In this document: positions 59,109-64,000 of the stretch, piece after piece
How positions within the stretch are numbered: position 1 is the first letter of the stretch
Layout: each line of letters begins with the position of its first letter
DNA from: Forficula auricularia
Lineage: Eukaryota > Arthropoda > Insecta > Dermaptera > Forficulidae
NCBI GenBank assembly: GCA_024734495.1
Contig: JALMQS010000816.1
Coordinates: 8,955,210-9,019,209 of the forward strand
DNA: 64,000 bases
Direction of reading: 5' to 3'
The notes under the pieces: generated by a model
Told to the model about the DNA's origin: nothing
Databases searched by the model: none
What the model saw: the letters and a program-made list of their open reading frames with translations, nothing else
Made by a program: the position numbers and the translations under genes

Positions 59109-59635
59109 CGGGTTATAGTGGTATTTCACAAAGAGGAAATAAAAATTTAAAAAAAATTTTAATTATATTTTGGAGATTTTTTATTTATCTCTATACATAT
59201 TTCGGGTTACGAGACCTTCTTCAGGAGGTTTAACAAAAGACACAAATTTACTAGATTACCTTTAGGCCTCACTCAATAAAATCCCGTGAGATGAAAATAA
59301 CAAAACTTGAATTAGGATGACTTTAAATATGCCAGCAGCACACATTGTTTTAAGACAGTTACGTATTACATAGTATTGAATAACTAGAGCTTTAAATAAG
59401 GAGAAAATTACGACAGTGTCACTATTGACCGTCTCTGCCAGAGCATTGAGCTTCGTAAACTAAAAAAGATAAAAACTTGAAATTTATCAGTTAGATGTAT
59501 TTATTTTCCAATTCAAATGATTAATTCGTGTGACGTCGAATTTTTGTGGGGTCCAAAACAAATAATAATTTTCTATCAAGGAATGTGAGATATTCCTGTC
59601 AAGATAATATTAAGTTAAATTAAAATAATTTTAAA

Positions 59636-59742
59636 GGAGACAATAAAAGAGTGTGTCTTCTGCGGGGAAAATAAACTTTTAAATTTATTTATAACGAGAA
59701 TATAGTTTCGAGGGATTTTCCCTCTTCATCAGTCTATTACAA
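59636..59742 (-). repeat. Single arm of the 37650-type foldback family
   Basis: GGAGACAATAAAAGAGTGTG, TTTATTTATAACGAGA, ATAGTTTCGAGGGATTTTCC and CTCTTCATCAGTCTATTAC match the left arm at 37652-37752. The minus-strand motif at 59702-59731 has a full CTGATGA box, a six-pair stem GAGGGA/TCCCTC and CGAAACTAT. Confidence 0.75.
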
Positions 59743-59747
59743 ATCAG

Positions 59748-60042
59748 GAGTGTATAAATTGACTTGTCATGATTGTGATGCTTTTTTATAGTGCAGACAG
59801 GGCGCCCATTCAAAACACGTTACTCTGAGCATGTAAGAGCTCTTAATCGTCTCCAGAGATCCGATAATATTAATTTAGAATCCACCTCTGCTTTCGCCAT
59901 TCACTTAAATGAATCATATCATTCTGCCTCTAATAATAACCATATCCCCATTCATTTCGAAAGAAAAGGGCTGAAATTGGATCCTTTAGAATCTAATGAA
60001 ATTAAATTAGCCCTTTCAAAAAAATTTAAATATTTTAAATAA
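59748..60042 (+). pseudogene. GIY-YIG endonuclease domain of a Penelope-like element (frameshifted)
   Basis: In Penelope-like retroelements a C-terminal GIY-YIG nuclease nicks target DNA. Here one frame reads SGVYKLTCHDCDAF, where GVY is the first half of the motif and the Cys pair (C-x2-C) is typical of the family. A single-base shift in a T run at about 59782-59787 moves to a second frame reading FIVQTGRPFKTRYSEHVRAL, the usual YIGQTGR...F...R..EH core with Tyr and Gly altered. Then come AFAIHLNESYHS (the H-x-N-x-x-H region) and LDPLESNEIKLALSKKF to a stop at 60040-60042. The frameshift and the changed YIG residues mean it is inactive. GTG at 59791 is not a real start. Confidence 0.85.
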
Positions 60043-60410
60043 CCAATTAGAAGTGAATAAAAATACAATTATTGATTATATTTTATAATAAATAACTCAA
60101 CATTCCTTCTATTGTTCGCAGATTGCATATTAATATTAAGGGTAACAGCACCCTCCACGTACCATTCTATTCCTTCTTATAATCTCAGGTATGTTTTCCC
60201 ACCATCTGGCCTAAAAACTTACTCGTTCCATCTGTCGAAAATATTAATTCTCAGTACGCTTTCTCCTCCCCCTATCTTTCCCTCACCATACATATTTCCA
60301 ATATTTTTCCAATTTATATTCAGTTTTCTCTGACCCCTGAAGATGGGCTGACACCCGAAATATATCGAATTCAAAACTCATTTTTGTTTTATTTCCTTTT
60401 TTGTGAAATC

Positions 60411-60944
60411 TACCTCGCAATTTTTATTATTATATTACATTTGATTCACAGGAATTGATGTGTGAAACTTTCAATTTAAAATAATTTTTAAAATTAAATA
60501 AATTCTTATTAAAATAACAGTGTGGGAAGGTTCCAAATTGATTATTTTTAGATTTGTATCTGACAAGGTCTTCAGAAAAGGTACGAGCTACAATGATCTG
60601 CATGCATTGTATCGATAATAATAGTGTCTTGTTTTTCTTTTGAACAGAACTCTAAAAATGATATGAAATAATATAGACCAGACCAAAATTCAGGAATGGA
60701 GCCAAATAGTCCGAGGGTCAGTGTCCTGTTGTTTTCCTGTTTTCGATTTCCCGCTCAATCACCATTAGAAACGGTCCATTTATATGTCTCTGGACCACTC
60801 CGGTGATTGCTAAATTTTTGTTTTTCATTTAAACTATTTTTACTTTACAGTTTAACGATGAAGTATTTTAATCGTTAATGAAAAATTTTTTTATTTGTTA
60901 AAAATCAAAGAGGGGGCGAATTTGTTGAACTTTTTCTGGAGGGT
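60411..60944. other. AT-rich spacer
   Basis: No gene or bounded repeat recognised. Confidence 0.4.
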
Positions 60945-60947
60945 CAA

Positions 60948-61055
60948 TTTTTACTTTATCCAATGTGTAGGAGATAAAGTATTGGAATCGGTCTCGCGGC
61001 AAGCGCGATTTCAGAGACCTCAGGTAAAGACTACGGAACCCATGGTCTCAGATCA
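60948..61055 (+). repeat. Family A repeat, 5' part
   Basis: TTTTTACTTTATCCAATGTG, CTCGCGGCAAGCGCGATTTC and CTACGGAACCCATGGTCTCA match 44890-44990; the rest of the repeat is missing. Confidence 0.75.
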
Positions 61056-61381
61056 ATTTCAAAGATATATACTATTATTTAAAAAAAAAATCAACTTATT
61101 CACATTATATTACAGTATCTGGTTAAAAATTTCATAGAAATCGACCAGGTAGCTAGATGTCGATTTTCAATAAATCCTGAAAACAGTTTATTTATAGAAT
61201 CTATAGACTAAGTGTGTAAAATTTTCTAAGCTAGGACCTACTATAGAATTTGCTTAGTGTTTACTTTTTCATTTTTGTGCTCCATTTTCGGGTAATTGGA
61301 AATCGAATTTCAAAAAAATCGTTCAAACAGTTTATTTATTTGGCTTTATTACAGATTAATTATGCAAAATATGGTCTAGAT

Positions 61382-61506
61382 CAGTGCTTCTTAAACTAAG
61401 TGTCAAATGGGGTAGCGAAACAAAATTTTGGTGTAGCGAAACATAGGGCAACAATGACACCTCAGTCAAAATGGGGTCGCCAATTAAAAAACTTTAAGAA
61501 GCCCTA
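61382..61506. mobile_element. hAT-type MITE (125 bp) with perfect 8-bp target duplication
   Basis: Ends CAGTGCTTCTTAAACTAA and TTTAAGAAGCCCTA, flanked by GTCTAGAT on both sides (61374-61381 and 61507-61514). The inside repeats GGGGTAGCGAAAC / GGTGTAGCGAAAC. Related to the element at 53347-53899. Confidence 0.85.
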
Positions 61507-61514
61507 GTCTAGAT

Positions 61515-62910
61515 CAAGTAAAGGCATAAAAGTTTGGTCTCTATAAAATGTTATATTGACTACGTTTTAACTTAGGACGTAAGTCGTTTCAGTTGAAATC
61601 AGTTTAGCGGTTTGATAGATGGAAGCTGACAAACTATATCTTGACCCAACAATAATTTTAAATTGTTAGAGACCGAACATCAGAAAATGCCTAAAAAACT
61701 TATATATTTAATAGGATTTTCCAGATTAATTCTGCAAAATTTGGACCATATCATACAAAAGCATATAAGTGGGGGGGTTCACCCCCCCCCCTCTAAAGAT
61801 ATAGCAAAATAATACATAGGCGATCGATTAAATACAATGTTCATTATGACTCTGCCAAATTTCGTCGGAATTAGTTCAACAGTTTGTACGAAAGTCAAAA
61901 ACAAGTAACTATCTATTTTTATCAGTAGTTTTTAAGTAGTTAGAGGTCGAAAAATCCTTATGAAATAATTTCACTAATTCTCTCATCCCCTAATTATTAA
62001 AGACAAATAACATCGAATTAAAAATCTCAAGTATTTTGTAAAATGTAAGGTAAGGAATCCTCGATCCTGACTTGCACTTGTCCAATTATTTTTTTGTTTT
62101 ACTTCACTAGCTACTACAATGCTGGGCCAGACAGAAAGAGACATTCTAGGGAGTCTAAAGTGGTTTTACATTTTTTAAGAAACCCTAAAAAAATCATTCT
62201 AAAGTTCTAATAATGGACTACAAAAAGCAGACTACATATTTTAAATAATTTTAATTTTGCATTACTTGATGGCTATATGAAATGCAGCGATCCCGGTCTC
62301 TTGTTTATCTTCTCTGTGCCTACCCTTAAATACTGCCCAGGTTGCAATAGAGCAAATTCACTAGTCTTTGTTCCTTTGTTTCTAAAGACAAACAAGGATA
62401 GCTTATTGTTACAATAGTGAGATCGCTATAGTACCTATCAATTCAATGATTAAATCAATTAAATAAACGTACAACATGCTTCTACAAAGAAAGTCCTTAT
62501 CTTCAAGAATCAATTGTTGAGTTTTTATTTATCTCTTATTTACTAAATCATTTATTTTTATGGGTCTCCAAATGAGAACCACTTTTTGCCCCGGTGAATA
62601 AAATTTAGCTTTCTGAAACTTTATAATTAATTAATGGATCACCAACGAAAATGATATACGAATAGCTTTATACCAAATCTTTTCAATTAAAAACTTTACA
62701 GATGGGTCTGAGATTAGCTTTTTAATTTAGGGTATTTTTATATAATTAATTTAAAAAATGTCTTTTTCATTAAAAAAATATATATATATAAATGCCAGTA
62801 ATCAGTGTCGGAACGACGTAGAGGGGGGGGGGGCTAAGGGGGCTGAAGCCCCCCTCCCATCAAGGACAAGGAAAAAATGAAATTAAAAGTAAAAATGAAA
62901 AAAATAAACT
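61515..62910. other. Intronic DNA with repeated TTTG-rich text and a G/C hairpin
   Basis: A run of G, then a hairpin GGGGGGCTAAGGGGGCTGAAGC/CCCCCC type, at about 62822-62860. C runs at 61780-61791. The text ATTCTGCAAAATTTGGAC and ATTATGCAAAATATGGTC near 61350 and 61730 suggests a diverged repeated module. No gene seen. Confidence 0.4.
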
Positions 62911-62914
62911 GCAA

Positions 62915-64000
62915 CGGATCGTTGCTAAACTTTATCCAAATTCATTTGAAATATTAATATGTTTTGCTGGCTTGGTGTGTACTGGATATATTAATTATTT
63001 ATCTTTTAACAATAAAAAAATAATATGTTTATTCCTTTATTATTAATCAGATATCACTTGTAATTTGCAGTTCATGTTGACTTTAATTCAAAAATAATGA
63101 TCGATTCTCATTTAATAGTCGAGGAATAACCATATTCTACATTGGATTTTTGACGTTTCGGTTATTATTAGTAACCATTGCTGAAGACATAGAGGAATCG
63201 ACTTAAAATCAAAAATAGCCATCGATTCTCATCTAATACTCGAGGAATAACAATTTTACATTGGATTTTTGACGCTTCGATTATTATTGGTAGCCATTGC
63301 TGAAGACATGGAGGAAACGGCTTAAAATCAAAAATAACGATCAATTCTTATCTAATACTAGAGGAATAACCTTATTGCATTCCATTTTTGATGTTTTGAC
63401 TATTAATAGCAACCTCTACTGAAAACGTGGAAGAATCGACTTAAAATCAAAAATACTAAATTCTTTTATGGCAAACAACTCAAACTTGAGTGGTTACCAA
63501 TAATAATCGAAGCGTCAAAAATCGAATGTAAAATTGTTATTCCTCGAGTATTATATGAGAATCGATTGCTATTTTTGATTTTAAGTCGATTCCTCCATGT
63601 CTATAGCAATGGTTACTAATAATAACCGAAATGTCAAAATTCCAATATAGAATGGTTATTCCTCAAGTACTAGATGAGAATCAATCGCTATTTTTGTTTT
63701 TAAGTCGATTCCTCTATGTCTTCAGCAATGGTTACCAATAAAAACCGAAACGTCAAAAATCCAATATAAAATGGTTATTCCTCAAGTACTAGATGAGAAT
63801 CAATTGCTATTTTTGATTTTAAGTCGATTCCTCTATGTCTTCAGCAATGGTTACCAATAAAAACCGAAACGTCAAAAATTCAATATAGAATAGTTATTCC
63901 TCAAGTATTAGATGAGAATCAATAGCTGTTTTTGATTTTAAATCGATTCCTTCATGTCTTCAGCAATGGTTACCAATAAAAACCGAAACGTCAAAATTCC
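62915..64000. mobile_element. Family C foldback element with tandem 120-bp repeats, copy 2 (runs off the window)
   Basis: The end segment AACTGCAACGGATCGTTGCT opens it at 62909. After about 170 bp of end sequence, three units of about 120 bp run in plus orientation (GAGGAATAAC at 63121, 63241 and 63360). A junction AAATTCTTTTATGGCAAACA at about 63461-63480 follows. From 63490 the same unit runs in the opposite orientation (GATTTTAAGTCGATTCCTC, GGTTACCAATAAAAACCGAA) for at least four units to the edge. Inner units of the right arm are very similar to each other. No coding sequence is present. Confidence 0.85.

Larger units (their letters stand above)
59110..60410 (+). mobile_element. Penelope-like retroelement remnant with inverted end copies
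   Basis: The right end (60330-60410) contains the hammerhead-like motif CTGAAGATGGGCTGACACCC-GAAATATAT, then AAAACAAAAATG-like text in complement and TTTATTTCC...GTGAAAT. The left end (59110-59236) is an inverted relative of this: ATTTCACAAAGAGGAAATAA, CATATTTCGGG and CTTCTTCAGG. Between them is a GIY-YIG endonuclease fragment (59748-60042). A right-end copy placed inverted at the left is a known feature of Penelope-like insertions. An arm of another foldback family (59636-59742) interrupts it. The reverse transcriptase is absent. Confidence 0.75.

Noticed and set aside
63100..64000. 120-bp repeats as a CRISPR array
   Set aside because: Units are contiguous and similar along their full length, with no unique spacers, and this is an animal genome.

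Overview
This window is AT-rich animal genomic DNA, almost certainly from an arthropod and probably an insect. It has no bacterial-style gene density. The only host protein-coding sequence I recognise is one 71-bp exon at 27338-27408 (+), with a good 3' splice site and a good 5' splice site. It encodes part of the RGS-homology domain of a G-protein-coupled receptor kinase of the GRK2/beta-ARK (insect Gprk1) type. No other exon of this gene is recognisable. The window is therefore best read as parts of two very long introns of a GRK2 orthologue: about 27 kb upstream and about 36 kb downstream of the exon.

The rest is a dense, nested deposit of transposable elements. I could define the following:
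(1) Decayed, 5'-truncated non-LTR retrotransposons of two families: 3683-4240, 19115-19378 and 43160-43635; 16470-17275 and 34739-34815.
(2) A Penelope-like element with a GIY-YIG endonuclease remnant and inverted terminal copies (59110-60410).
(3) Foldback elements whose arms carry a recurring small structured motif that resembles a hammerhead ribozyme core (7655-9100, 12870-13150, 17755-18060, 37650-37890, 42733-43135 and single arms).
(4) Helitron ends with TC/CTAG termini and 3' hairpins (1452, 7937-8796, 26377-26566).
(5) hAT-type MITEs with 8-bp target duplications (9451-9615, 14475-14631, 29397-30618, 50035-50498, 61382-61506 and others).
(6) Long-TIR or palindromic elements (726-1369, 3662-5291, 5342-5988, 14967-15535, 48225-49050, and the 'ccgacttcaaaaa' family at 11163, 27640 and 57625).
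(7) A foldback element whose arms are tandem 120-bp repeats (45590-46168 and 62915-64000, running off the right edge).
(8) Several tRNA-derived SINE-like units and one tRNA-like gene (35233-35327).

There is no operon, CRISPR array or prokaryotic system here. Most open reading frames are chance openings in AT-rich or repeat DNA. Insertion order can be read in places: a LINE tail sits inside a TIR element with a 6-bp duplication, and a Helitron sits in the middle of a foldback element. The most interesting items are the widespread hammerhead-like motif and its physical link to a Penelope-like endonuclease, the tandem-repeat-armed foldback element, and the very large TE-filled introns around a tiny GRK2 exon.
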